The position numbers and the translations under genes are program-made. The notes beneath the pieces were generated by a model. It was not told the DNA's origin and did no database searches. It was given only the letters and a program-made list of their open reading frames with translations. Source: Nocardioides anomalus (lineage in GTDB: Bacteria > Actinomycetota > Actinomycetes > Propionibacteriales > Nocardioidaceae). Taken from it: DNA of 64,000 bases. The first letter of the stretch is position 1; the number at the start of each line of letters is the position of its first letter. The stretch lies in NCBI RefSeq assembly GCF_011046535.1, contig NZ_CP049257.1, positions 3,472,001 to 3,536,000 of the forward strand. The letters run 5' to 3'. Positions 8,275 to 15,455 of the stretch are shown here, piece by piece.

Positions 8275-9195
8275 TCAGGCGCTCGCAGCGCTGTCCTCGG
8301 CGGCGTCCGCCGCACCCGGCACCACGATCCCGGCGAACAGGTCGTCCTCGGGGATCTCGGTGTCGACGTGCGACGTGACCAGCTCGAAGTCCTCGGTCGG
8401 CCACACCTCGGCCTGGATCTCGCGCGGCACGGCGAACCAGAAGCCGTCCGGGTCGATCTGGGTGGCGTGGGCCAGCAGGGCCTGGTCGCGGACGCCGAAG
8501 TAGTCCGAGCACGGCACGCGGGTGGTGACCCGCGCCTCCCACTCCGGCTCGTCCTTCCACTCCTTGAGCCGCTCCTCCCACGGCGACTCCAGCCCGTGGG
8601 CGATCATCGCGTCGTGGATCGCCTGGATCCGCGCCTTGTTGAACGTGTGGTGGTAGTAGAGCTTCTCCACCTGCCACGGCTCGCCCAGCTCCGGGTAGCG
8701 CTCCGGGTCGGCCGCCGCGGCGAACGCCTCGACCGAGATCTCGTGGCACTTGATGTGGTCGGGGTGCGGGTAGCCACCGCGCTCGTCGTAGGTCGTCATC
8801 ACGTGCGGCTTGAACTCGCGGATCAGCCGCACCAGCGGCGCGGCCGCCTCCTCGAGCGGCACCAGCGCGAAGCAGCCCTCGGGCAGCGGCGGCTTCGGGT
8901 CGCCCTCCGGCCAGCCGGAGTCGACGAAGCCCAGCCAGTCCTGCCGGACGCCGAGGATGTCGCGTGCCCGCTCCATCTCCTGGCGGCGGATCTCGGCCAT
9001 GTTCTCGAGCACGTCGGGGCGTTCCATCTTCGGGTTGAGGATGGAGCCGCGCTCGCCACCGGTGCAGGTGACGACGTGGACGTCGACGCCCTCGGCGACG
9101 TACATCGCCGTCGACGCCGCCCCCTTGCTCGACTCGTCGTCGGGGTGGGCGTGCACGTGCATGAGCCGGAGTCCGGCTCGAGGTCCTGCGGTCAC
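8275..9195 (-). CDS. mca: Mycothiol S-conjugate amidase
   Basis: A 306-residue zinc amidohydrolase of the MshB/Mca (LmbE-like) family, which cleaves the amide of mycothiol S-conjugates to give a mercapturic acid for export plus GlcN-Ins. The metal-binding motif HAHPDDESSKGA is at the N-terminus and the third ligand is in GGYPHPDHIKCHE. The length and the YYHHTFNK and SDYFGVRDQALLAHATQ segments fit Mca rather than the deacetylase MshB. The start is taken at the GTG at 9195 because a TAGGCT hexamer ends 7 bases upstream, a leaderless arrangement. DUF4307 and greA lie divergently next door, as in Mycobacterium (Rv1080c-Rv1082). Mycothiol is restricted to Actinobacteria, so this gene fixes the phylum. 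Confidence 0.93.
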   Translation of the reverse strand: MTAGPRAGLRLMHVHAHPDDESSKGAASTAMYVAEGVDVHVVTCTGGERGSILNPKMERPDVLENMAEIRRQEMERARDILGVRQDWLGFVDSGWPEGDPKPPLPEGCFALVPLEEAAAPLVRLIREFKPHVMTTYDERGGYPHPDHIKCHEISVEAFAAAADPERYPELGEPWQVEKLYYHHTFNKARIQAIHDAMIAHGLESPWEERLKEWKDEPEWEARVTTRVPCSDYFGVRDQALLAHATQIDPDGFWFAVPREIQAEVWPTEDFELVTSHVDTEIPEDDLFAGIVVPGAADAAEDSAASA

Positions 9196-9202
9196 GGCGT
9201 TC

Positions 9203-9208
9203 AGCCTA
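9203..9208 (-). promoter_or_regulatory. -10 element, leaderless mca start
   Basis: TAGGCT on the minus strand with 7 bases to the GTG at 9195; no RBS fits between. Confidence 0.5.
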
Positions 9209-9225
9209 GGTGCGACCCTTGTCCC

Positions 9226-9633
9226 GTGAGCGCGCAGGACACCCTGACCGAGCGGTACGGCGCGCCCTCGCCCGGCCGGCGCCGGCTGGTCCTGCTCGCC
9301 TCGGTCGTGGTCGCCGCGGTCTTCCTGGGCTGGCTGGCCTGGGCTGTCTACGAGCACGCCCGGCCCCAGGTGACCTCCGAGCTGGAGTCGTTCTCGGTCG
9401 ACGACGACCACCACGTCACCGCCGTCGTGGTCGTCCAGCTGCGCGACTCCGACGTCGACGCGTCCTGCACGCTCCGCGCGTACGCCGAGGACCACACCAC
9501 CGTCGGTGAGCTCACCTTCTCCCCCGACCTGGCCGAGGGCCGGCGCCAGACCGAGACCGTCCGCACCGACCGCCGCGCGACCTCGGTGGAGAACGTCGGC
9601 TGCACCGCCTCGGGCCAGGACCGGCCGCGCTGA
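9226..9633 (+). CDS. DUF4307 membrane-anchored protein
   Basis: A 135-residue protein with a cytoplasmic N-terminus (LTERYGAPSPGRRR), one transmembrane helix (VLLASVVVAAVFLGWLAWAV, ~residues 22-41) and an extracytoplasmic domain with Cys residues in ASCTLRAYAEDH and VGCTASG. This matches DUF4307, which lies between greA and mca in many Actinobacteria (Rv1081c in M. tuberculosis). Function unknown. The GTG at 9226 has GACCCT six bases upstream and no RBS, so a leaderless start is possible. The divergent mca start lies 30 bases away, so the promoters of the two genes must overlap. Confidence 0.82.
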   Translation: MSAQDTLTERYGAPSPGRRRLVLLASVVVAAVFLGWLAWAVYEHARPQVTSELESFSVDDDHHVTAVVVVQLRDSDVDASCTLRAYAEDHTTVGELTFSPDLAEGRRQTETVRTDRRATSVENVGCTASGQDRPR

Positions 9634-9649
9634 CCTGTCGTACTTGACT

Positions 9650-9677
9650 TCGACAGCGGCCCGGATCGGGCTACAGT
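9650..9677 (+). promoter_or_regulatory. Putative greA promoter
   Basis: TCGACA (9650-9655), 16-base spacer, TACAGT (9672-9677), giving a 5' untranslated region of roughly 95 bases before greA. TTGACT at 9644 is a second -35-like hexamer, but its spacing (22) is too long. Confidence 0.4.
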
Positions 9678-9780
9678 GGTCGGTCTGATCGTCCCGCGGG
9701 ACCGTTCAGGACCGGCCCGCGACGTCCGTGCGCAGGCGCACCGATCAGACCATCTCGACAGACACGTCAGGAGTACCCCC

Positions 9781-10290
9781 ATGACCCAGCAGACCGAGCA
9801 GGGCACCGTCTGGCTCACCCAGGAGGCCTTCGACAAGCTCCAGGCCGAGCTCGAGGAGCTGAAGGGTCCGGTGCGCCAGGAGATCGTCAGCAAGATCAGC
9901 GCGGCCCGCGAGGAGGGCGACCTCAGCGAGAACGGCGGCTACCACGCCGCCCGCGAGGAGCAGGGCAAGAACGAGGGCCGGATCCGCCAGCTCGAATCCA
10001 TGCTCCAGCGCGCCGAGGTCGGCGAGACCCCCGCCGACGACGGCATCGTCGAACCCGGCATGAAGGTCACCTACAAGTTCGTCGGCGACTCCGACGACGA
10101 GGCCGAGACCTTCCTCCTCGGCGCCCGCGAGATGGAGGACGCCGAGAGCGGCCTCAAGGTCTACTCCCCGCAGTCCCCGCTCGGCCAGGCCATCAACGGC
10201 GCGGCCAAGGGCGACACGGTCAGCTACGAGGCCCCCAACGGCAAGACGCTCGAGGTCACCATCCTCGACGCGGTGCCCTTCACCGGCTGA
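9781..10290 (+). CDS. greA: Transcription elongation factor GreA
   Basis: A 169-residue GreA. It rescues backtracked RNA polymerase by stimulating transcript cleavage. The N-terminal coiled coil (WLTQEAFDKLQAELEELKG...) carries the acidic loop tip EEGDLSENGGYHAAREEQG, the diagnostic GreA motif. The C-terminal FKBP-like domain contains SPLGQAINGAAKGDTVSYEAPNG. The ATG at 9781 is preceded by AGGAG at 9768-9772, a good RBS. The neighbours DUF4307 and mca are the standard actinobacterial context. Immediately downstream (from 10306) begins the palindrome-bounded cassette. Confidence 0.95.
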   Translation: MTQQTEQGTVWLTQEAFDKLQAELEELKGPVRQEIVSKISAAREEGDLSENGGYHAAREEQGKNEGRIRQLESMLQRAEVGETPADDGIVEPGMKVTYKFVGDSDDEAETFLLGAREMEDAESGLKVYSPQSPLGQAINGAAKGDTVSYEAPNGKTLEVTILDAVPFTG

Positions 10291-10305
10291 GGCGTTGCGC
10301 CCGCA

Positions 10306-10341
10306 GCGTGAGTTTCACCGGCCGGCCGGTGAAACTCACGC
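10306..10341. repeat. Perfect 36-bp palindrome, left copy (REP-like)
   Basis: Bases 10306-10323 are the exact reverse complement of 10324-10341. The core, TTTCACCGGCCGGCCGGTGA plus flanking A/C bases, is shared with the palindrome at 11486-11519: 26 central bases (AGTTTCACC...GGTGAAACT) are identical in both, only the outer arms differ. It starts 15 bases after the greA stop and could also serve as its terminator stem, although no U-run follows. Confidence 0.85.
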
Positions 10342-10343
10342 TT

Positions 10344-10381
10344 GGAGTACGAAACTCCCGCCCGATCCGCCAGTTCCGTAC
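10344..10381. repeat. Companion repeat inside left boundary
   Basis: GGAGTACGAAACT (10344-10356) recurs in direct orientation at 11442-11454 at the other end of the cassette. GTACGAAACT (10347-10356) also forms a 9/10 inverted repeat with AGTTCCGTAC (10372-10381). Confidence 0.6.
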
Positions 10382-10388
10382 GCCACGG

Positions 10389-11396
10389 TCACGCCGCAGC
10401 GCGGTGCATCGCGCGTCCGATCCGAGCGGCGGTGGCCGCAGGGGTGTCCAGATCGGCCCACACGAACCGGATCATCCGCCAGCCGGTCAACTCGCGCAGC
10501 AAGTCCTCTCTCGCCTTCTCGCGCAACACCGCGTCGACGACGGTCTCTCCAAGACGCCGCGTGCGCGTGTACTTCCCGACGCCGTCGAACTCACCCAACA
10601 GCCCGTACGCCGGCCAAGCGAAGTCAGTGCGGCCGGCCAGGCGGCCGCTGGGGTGGAACACCTCGAACTGCAGGTCTGGCAGGGGCAGCCGTCGGTCGAC
10701 GCACAGGAGGCGGGTCCGCGACTCTCCGACGGACTCGCTGCGAGCGTCGCACAGGCGAACGGCCAACTGCAGGGGCAGTGAGCCCGGCCAATCGACCTTC
10801 CTGTCGAGACCGACACCGAGCTCGTGCCGCGTCACCAGGCCGCGGTTGAGATACCAGTCCAGGACACACACGCCTGCGTCCCGCCCGGCCAGACTCGCTG
10901 TGTCGAGAGCCGTTCGGAGCGGACTGGTCACCCAAAGGCCTTCGCTGCGGGTGAGGTCGCCAACGCGGCACTCGCCGCGGTGGTGGGTGACCCGAGCGGC
11001 ACGTCGCTCGCCGACCCCCGCCAGGTTGGTCACATGCGCATGGGACAGCTCCAGCCCCCACATCGGGCCGCCCTGGAGGACGCACGCACTCTGGTGGGAC
11101 GCGGCCACGGTGTTCCGGTACAGACGCAGAACGCCGGCGACGAGCATCCGGTGGCGCGTTGCCGGGTCAGCCGACGCCCACGACGAGCCGAGCACGTACA
11201 GACCCTGACGCAGCCGGACGATCGACCCGTCGCGTCGGGCGCGAGCGAGGTGGTTGTCGTTGAAGCCGACGGCGAGCGCATCACGCCGCAGGATGATTCC
11301 GAGCGGGTCGGCCACGTGTTCGAGCACCCATCGAGCGTCTGCGACCGTCGCGCCTGACACAGGCATCGCGGGCAGAGCGTGTGGACGAACGGCCAT
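10389..11396 (-). CDS. AbiEi-like winged-helix protein with C-terminal DUF559/VSR-like nuclease domain
   Basis: A 335-residue protein. The N-terminal part (~residues 25-95) has the AbiEi-type antitoxin/regulator look: a short helical DNA-binding segment and VRLRQGLYVLGS, then RTALDTASL in the middle. The C-terminal ~100 residues look like a PD-(D/E)xK fold of the DUF559/VSR group: GRTDFAWPAYGLLGEFDGVGKY provides the Asp and the E-x-D, and GWRMIRFVWADLDTP is the closing strand-helix. Such proteins occur in many copies in Nocardioides and relatives with no proven role. Third positions look visibly less GC-biased than in neighbouring genes, suggesting transfer. The gene lies between two matching palindromes. 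ATG at 11396, no clear RBS. The domain calls are pattern-based. Confidence 0.65.
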   Translation of the reverse strand: MAVRPHALPAMPVSGATVADARWVLEHVADPLGIILRRDALAVGFNDNHLARARRDGSIVRLRQGLYVLGSSWASADPATRHRMLVAGVLRLYRNTVAASHQSACVLQGGPMWGLELSHAHVTNLAGVGERRAARVTHHRGECRVGDLTRSEGLWVTSPLRTALDTASLAGRDAGVCVLDWYLNRGLVTRHELGVGLDRKVDWPGSLPLQLAVRLCDARSESVGESRTRLLCVDRRLPLPDLQFEVFHPSGRLAGRTDFAWPAYGLLGEFDGVGKYTRTRRLGETVVDAVLREKAREDLLRELTGWRMIRFVWADLDTPAATAARIGRAMHRAAA

Positions 11397-11441
11397 TGCG
11401 GCATGCCTGTGGGCGCTCCGTGGACGCAGAGATCTCCCCGG

Positions 11442-11454
11442 GGAGTACGAAACT
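11442..11454. repeat. Companion repeat inside right boundary
   Basis: GGAGTACGAAACT, an exact copy of 10344-10356 in the same orientation, 32 bases before the right palindrome. Confidence 0.6.
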
Positions 11455-11485
11455 GGAACTAGGCGTACGAACCATGCGGCCGGAA

Positions 11486-11519
11486 GTCCAGTTTCACCGG
11501 CCGGCCGGTGAAACTGGAC
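11486..11519. repeat. Perfect 34-bp palindrome, right copy (REP-like)
   Basis: Bases 11486-11502 are the exact reverse complement of 11503-11519. The central 26 bases equal those of the palindrome at 10306-10341. The two copies bracket the AbiEi/nuclease-like gene. Confidence 0.85.
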
Positions 11520-11545
11520 CGGCTCGAGACCCGGGGCGGCGGCGC

Positions 11546-11584
11546 GCGGAGGCGCTGATCGGCCGCTTCCGCGGGCGGGGCTAG
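11546..11584 (+). pseudogene. Inverted relic of an ilvA-type 3' end (ACT domain tail)
   Basis: Read on the plus strand, 11546-11584 encodes AEALIGRFRGRG followed by TAG. The minus-strand ilvA end (11614-11651) encodes AEALIARLRERG in the same codon phase. The two stretches match at 33 of 38 bases as an inverted repeat around the ilvA stop. No start or upstream ACT sequence survives. It is either the remaining tail of a second ilvA in the opposite direction, cut off where the cassette begins, or an inverted duplication that now works as a terminator stem. Confidence 0.5.
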
Positions 11585-11597
11585 CGGGTCGTCGAGG

Positions 11598-12815
11598 TCA
11601 CTCGATGACGCGGTAGCCGCGCTCGCGCAGGCGGGCGATCAGCGCCTCCGCGTGCTGCTGGCCGCGCGTCTCGAGCTGGACCTGGACCTCGACCTCGTCG
11701 AGGCTCAGGTCCGGGGAGATGCGCTCGTGGGCGACCTCGAGCACGTTGGCGCCGGCGGCGCCGATCTCCATGAGCAGGTTGGCGAGGCCACCGGGCGAGT
11801 CGGGGATGGTCACGTGCAGCCCGAGGTAGCGCCCGGCGGCGGCCATGCCGTGCTGGATGACCTTGCCGAGCAGGAGCGGGTCGATGTTGCCGCCGGAGAG
11901 CACGGCGACGACCGGCCCAGGGAAGTCGTGCGGGGCGTCGAGCAGCGCGGCCACGGCGGCGGCGCCGGCGGGCTCGACGACCATCTTGGCCCGCTCCACG
12001 AGGGCGAGCAGGGCGCGGGAGAGCGACTCCTCGGAGACGGTGCGGATCTCGTCGACGTGATCGCGGACCTCGGCGAACGGGACGTCGCCGGGCAGGCCGA
12101 CCGCGATGCCGTCGGCCATGGTCTTCATCGAGGGCAGCTGGACGGGGCGGCCCTGCGCGAGCGAGGTGGGGTACGCCGCGGCGCCGGCGGCCTGGACGCC
12201 GACGACGCGCACGTCGGGGCGGGCCTCCTTGACCGCGAGCGCGACGCCGGCCAGCAGCCCGCCGCCGCCGGTGGGGACGAGCAGGGTGGCGACGTCGGGC
12301 ACCTGCTCGAGGACCTCGAGGCCGAGCGTGCCCTGGCCGGCCACGATGTCCACGTGGTCGAACGGGTGGATGAGCACCGCGCCGGTCTCCGCGGAGAACG
12401 CCCGCGCCGCGGCCAGCGACTCCTCCAGCACCCGACCGGAGAACACCACCTCGGCGCCGTACGCCCGGGTCGCGCGCTCCTTGGGGATGGGCGCGCCCTC
12501 GGGCATGAAGACGGTGGACCTGATGCCGAGCATCTGCGCGGCGAGCGCGACGCCCTGGGCGTGGTTGCCGGCCGAGGCGGCGACGACGCCGCGGGCGCGC
12601 TCCTCGGGCGAGAGGCGGAAGAGCCGGGTGTAGGCGCCGCGGATCTTGAACGAGCCGCAGCGCTGGAGGTTCTCGCACTTGAGCCAGACCGGCGCGTCGA
12701 CCAGCGCCGAGAGCCAGCGCGAGAACTCCACCGGCGTCTCGATGGCCACGTCGCGGATCAGCTCGCGCGCGACCTCCACGTCGTGCAGGTGCACGCCGTC
12801 CATCAGGTCAGCCAC
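11598..12815 (-). CDS. ilvA: Threonine ammonia-lyase with C-terminal ACT domain
   Basis: A 405-residue PLP enzyme that deaminates threonine (and serine) to 2-oxobutyrate and ammonia. The PLP lysine is in CGSFKIRGAYTR (~residue 57), the phosphate loop is VPTGGGGLLAG, and SAGNHAQGVALAA is the substrate loop. The last ~80 residues (GLHVTIPDSPGGLANLLMEIG) form a single ACT domain, as in the short allosteric or catabolic type (about 400 residues). The GTG at 12815 overlaps the permease gene end by 8 bases; an internal ATG at 12803 is an alternative. It is last of a four-gene unit with metB first, linking Met/Cys and Thr/Ile metabolism through 2-oxobutyrate. Confidence 0.9.
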   Translation of the reverse strand: MADLMDGVHLHDVEVARELIRDVAIETPVEFSRWLSALVDAPVWLKCENLQRCGSFKIRGAYTRLFRLSPEERARGVVAASAGNHAQGVALAAQMLGIRSTVFMPEGAPIPKERATRAYGAEVVFSGRVLEESLAAARAFSAETGAVLIHPFDHVDIVAGQGTLGLEVLEQVPDVATLLVPTGGGGLLAGVALAVKEARPDVRVVGVQAAGAAAYPTSLAQGRPVQLPSMKTMADGIAVGLPGDVPFAEVRDHVDEIRTVSEESLSRALLALVERAKMVVEPAGAAAVAALLDAPHDFPGPVVAVLSGGNIDPLLLGKVIQHGMAAAGRYLGLHVTIPDSPGGLANLLMEIGAAGANVLEVAHERISPDLSLDEVEVQVQLETRGQQHAEALIARLRERGYRVIE

Positions 12816-14133
12816 CGACCCTCCCGTCGTCCGGGTCGTCGGAGTCCCCCGGTGGCTCGGGGTGCTCCTCGACGGCCGCTGTCTCGCCGGTCTCCAGGTA
12901 GTCCTCGGCCAGCTCCTCCACCGGATCGTCCCCCGGATCGGTGTACGCCGCGAGGTGCTGGGCCACGGCGTTGACCGCGGCGGCCAGGGGCACGGCGACC
13001 AGGGCGCCGGCCACGCCGGCGGTCAGCACACCCGCACCGATGGCCAGGATGACCCCGAGCGGGTGGACCGAGACCCAGCGGCCCATGAGGAACGGCTGGA
13101 GCACGTGGCCCTCGAGCTGCTGCACGCCGATGACCACGGCCAGCATGATCAGGGCGCGGACCAGGCCCTGGTCGACCAGGGCCACGAGGACGGCGACCGC
13201 GCCGGCCACGGTGGCGCCCACGATCGGCACGAACGCGCCGAGGAAGACCAGCACGCCGATGGCCAGCGAGAACGGCACGCTCAGCGCCCACGCGCCGACG
13301 CCGATGAGGATCGCGTCGGTCGCGGCGACGATCACGGTGGCCCGCACGAACTGGGTCAGCGAGATCCAGGCGACCCGGCCCGAGCCGTCGACCCGCTCGC
13401 GGGCCGCGCGGGGCGAGAGCCGCACGAGCCAGGCCCAGATCCGGCTGCCGTCGGAGAGGAAGAAGTAGGTGGAGAAGAGCACGATGAAGAAGCCGGCGAG
13501 CACGTGCCCGACCGCGGCACCGACCTCGGTCACCGAGCTGATGACGCCGCCCTCGCCGGTGGACTTGGTGATGCCGTCCTGGGCCTTCTGGATGTAGTCG
13601 TTGATCTGGGAGTCGCTGGCGTGCAGCGGCCCGTCCTTGAGCCAGTCGCGGATCTCCTGGAGCCCGGCCACGGTCTGGTCGGCCAGGTCGCTGGCGCCGT
13701 TTGCGACCTGCTGGCCCGCGAAGGTCAACAGCGCCGCCACCGAGGTGATCGTGAACAGCACCACGAGGATCGAGGCCAGGCTGCGGCGTACGCCGACCCG
13801 CTCCAGCCAGTCGACCAGCGGGGCCACCAGGGCGGTGATGAGCAGCGCGACGACGACGGGGATGACGATGACGGCGAAGAAGCCGATGAGGTAGCCGAGC
13901 AGCGCGGCGGCTCCCGCGATGACCAGCAGCCGCCAGGACCACGCGGCGGTGAGGTCGACGCCGTACGGCACCTCGGCGCGGCTGAAGTTCGACGTACCGG
14001 CGGTGATGGTCACCGGCTCGGGGGCCCGCTCCTGCCGCCGCTCGAGGCGGCGGATCGCCGCCCACTGCTGGGCGAGGCGGGTGGCCACGCTGCCGTGGGG
14101 TTCGGCCGGCCGCGCCGGAGCCTCGTCGCTCAC
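12808..14133 (-). CDS. AI-2E family transporter (UPF0118 permease)
   Basis: A 441-residue polytopic membrane protein with about eight hydrophobic helices. It contains the large central soluble segment typical of the family (residues ~150-215) and conserved pieces such as FLGAFVPIVGATVAGAVAVLVAL and QQLEGHVLQPFLMGRWVSVHPL. The family includes the AI-2 exporter TqsA and Na+/H+ antiporters, so the substrate cannot be told from sequence. Both ends are charged; the C-terminal tail is acidic (VEELAEDYLETGETAAVEEHP). The GTG at 14133 overlaps the MutL stop (GTGA). Confidence 0.85.
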   Translation of the reverse strand: MSDEAPARPAEPHGSVATRLAQQWAAIRRLERRQERAPEPVTITAGTSNFSRAEVPYGVDLTAAWSWRLLVIAGAAALLGYLIGFFAVIVIPVVVALLITALVAPLVDWLERVGVRRSLASILVVLFTITSVAALLTFAGQQVANGASDLADQTVAGLQEIRDWLKDGPLHASDSQINDYIQKAQDGITKSTGEGGVISSVTEVGAAVGHVLAGFFIVLFSTYFFLSDGSRIWAWLVRLSPRAARERVDGSGRVAWISLTQFVRATVIVAATDAILIGVGAWALSVPFSLAIGVLVFLGAFVPIVGATVAGAVAVLVALVDQGLVRALIMLAVVIGVQQLEGHVLQPFLMGRWVSVHPLGVILAIGAGVLTAGVAGALVAVPLAAAVNAVAQHLAAYTDPGDDPVEELAEDYLETGETAAVEEHPEPPGDSDDPDDGRVGG

Positions 14134-15455
14134 GGCGTCAACCTATCGCCGAGGCGGGCGACCAGCCGGCGCGCCGCGTCGGGGTGGTCGGCGGCGAGCA
14201 GCCCGGCCGCGGCCAGGACGTAGTCGGTGTCCACGCCGACCTGTGCCCGATCTGGGAGCTGCCAGTCACCGTCGCGCTCGATCCGCAGCACGCGCTCGGC
14301 CGCCCCGGCCCGCCCGTGGCGCAGCACGCCGCCCGACCCGACCAGCAGGCGCACCTCGCGCAGGTCGACCCCGCTCCGCTCGACCACCCGCCCCTCCGGG
14401 CTGACCACGACCCGCGACCGGCCGGCGTGCCGGCGCAGCGCCAGCCCCACGGCGGCCCGCGCGATGGCCTCGTCCTCGTCCTGCTCCTGCTCGGTGGTGG
14501 GCAGGAAGCCCGGGTCGGTCCGGCGCACGGCGGCCGCGTGGGTGAGCTCGTCCAACCCGGCCTCCTCGACCGTGGAGGCCGCGGACCACCGCATGCCGAG
14601 GTCACCCTCGACGGTCCGGGTGACCGGCGTGGGCGCGACCACGTCGCGGGCCAGCTCGGCCTGCTCGGGGTCGAGCTCGACGACCGAGTGCACGTCGGTG
14701 GTGGCGCCGCCGACGTCGACGACCACGACCTCGCCGGCCACCTCGGCCAGCAGCTCGACGCCGGTGAGCACGACGTCCGGCGTGGCGCCGCGGACCATCG
14801 CGGTGAAGTCGGCCCGCGCGCTCAGGTGCTTGCCGCCGATGACGTGGGACAGGAACACCTCGCGGATGGCCCGGCGCGCACCGTCCGGCGCCAGGACGCC
14901 GATGCGGGGCACCACGTTGGGCGCCACCACGTGCGGCACCTCGCCGAGCAGCGCGCTCACCTCGTCGGCGGCGTCGGCGTTCCCGGCCACCACCGTCGGG
15001 CCGCGCCAGCCGGACGCGCGCAGGCCGCGGGCGGCCTCCCGCAGCGGCTCCGCGTTGCCGCCGTCGGTGCCACCGACCAGCAGGACCACGTCGGGGGCGT
15101 CCGCGGTCAGGTCGAGGTCGTGGCCCTGCGCGACCGCCCGGACGGTCACGACCTTGCCGCCGCTGGACAGCGCCACCCGACGGCCCGCCTCGGCGGTGAC
15201 CAGCTCCTCGTTGCCGACCACCGCGATCCGCAGTCCGCCGCCGGCGCTGGAGCAGGCCAGGACCTCGGCGCCCTGCGCTCCGGGTCCGAGCGCGGCCAGG
15301 CACGCGTCGTACCCGTCCAGGACGTCGGTGTCGATCGTGGTCCGGTGCTCCGCGCCGGCCAGCACCCGGCCCTCGGCCAGGTCGACGAGCAGCGCCTTGG
15401 TGAAGGTCGAGCCGAAGTCGACGCAGACGGCCCTGCCCTCGCCGGGCTGTGTCAC
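14130..15455 (-). CDS. MutL-family protein (glutamate mutase L), ASKHA ATPase-like
   Basis: A 441-residue protein of the MutL family (PF13941), related to the actin/hexokinase ATPase fold. Phosphate loops are CVDFGSTFTKALLVDL at the N-terminus and VVVDVGGATTDVHSVV in the second half; LLVGGTDGGNAEPLREAARG is a further family signature. In clostridia MutL lies between the two subunits of B12-dependent glutamate mutase and may reactivate it. No mutase subunits are visible here, so this is the orphan form common in Actinobacteria. The GTG at 15455 overlaps the metB stop, and its own stop overlaps the permease start. Family call strong, role unknown. Confidence 0.82.
   Translation of the reverse strand: MTQPGEGRAVCVDFGSTFTKALLVDLAEGRVLAGAEHRTTIDTDVLDGYDACLAALGPGAQGAEVLACSSAGGGLRIAVVGNEELVTAEAGRRVALSSGGKVVTVRAVAQGHDLDLTADAPDVVLLVGGTDGGNAEPLREAARGLRASGWRGPTVVAGNADAADEVSALLGEVPHVVAPNVVPRIGVLAPDGARRAIREVFLSHVIGGKHLSARADFTAMVRGATPDVVLTGVELLAEVAGEVVVVDVGGATTDVHSVVELDPEQAELARDVVAPTPVTRTVEGDLGMRWSAASTVEEAGLDELTHAAAVRRTDPGFLPTTEQEQDEDEAIARAAVGLALRRHAGRSRVVVSPEGRVVERSGVDLREVRLLVGSGGVLRHGRAGAAERVLRIERDGDWQLPDRAQVGVDTDYVLAAAGLLAADHPDAARRLVARLGDRLTP

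Noticed and set aside
9644..9649. TTGACT as the -35 of the greA promoter
   Set aside because: Its distance to TACAGT is 22 bases; TCGACA at 9650 gives 16.
10306..11519. Restriction-modification system at the palindrome-bounded gene
   Set aside because: No methyltransferase or specificity gene is present; the nuclease-like domain resembles DUF559/VSR rather than a restriction enzyme.
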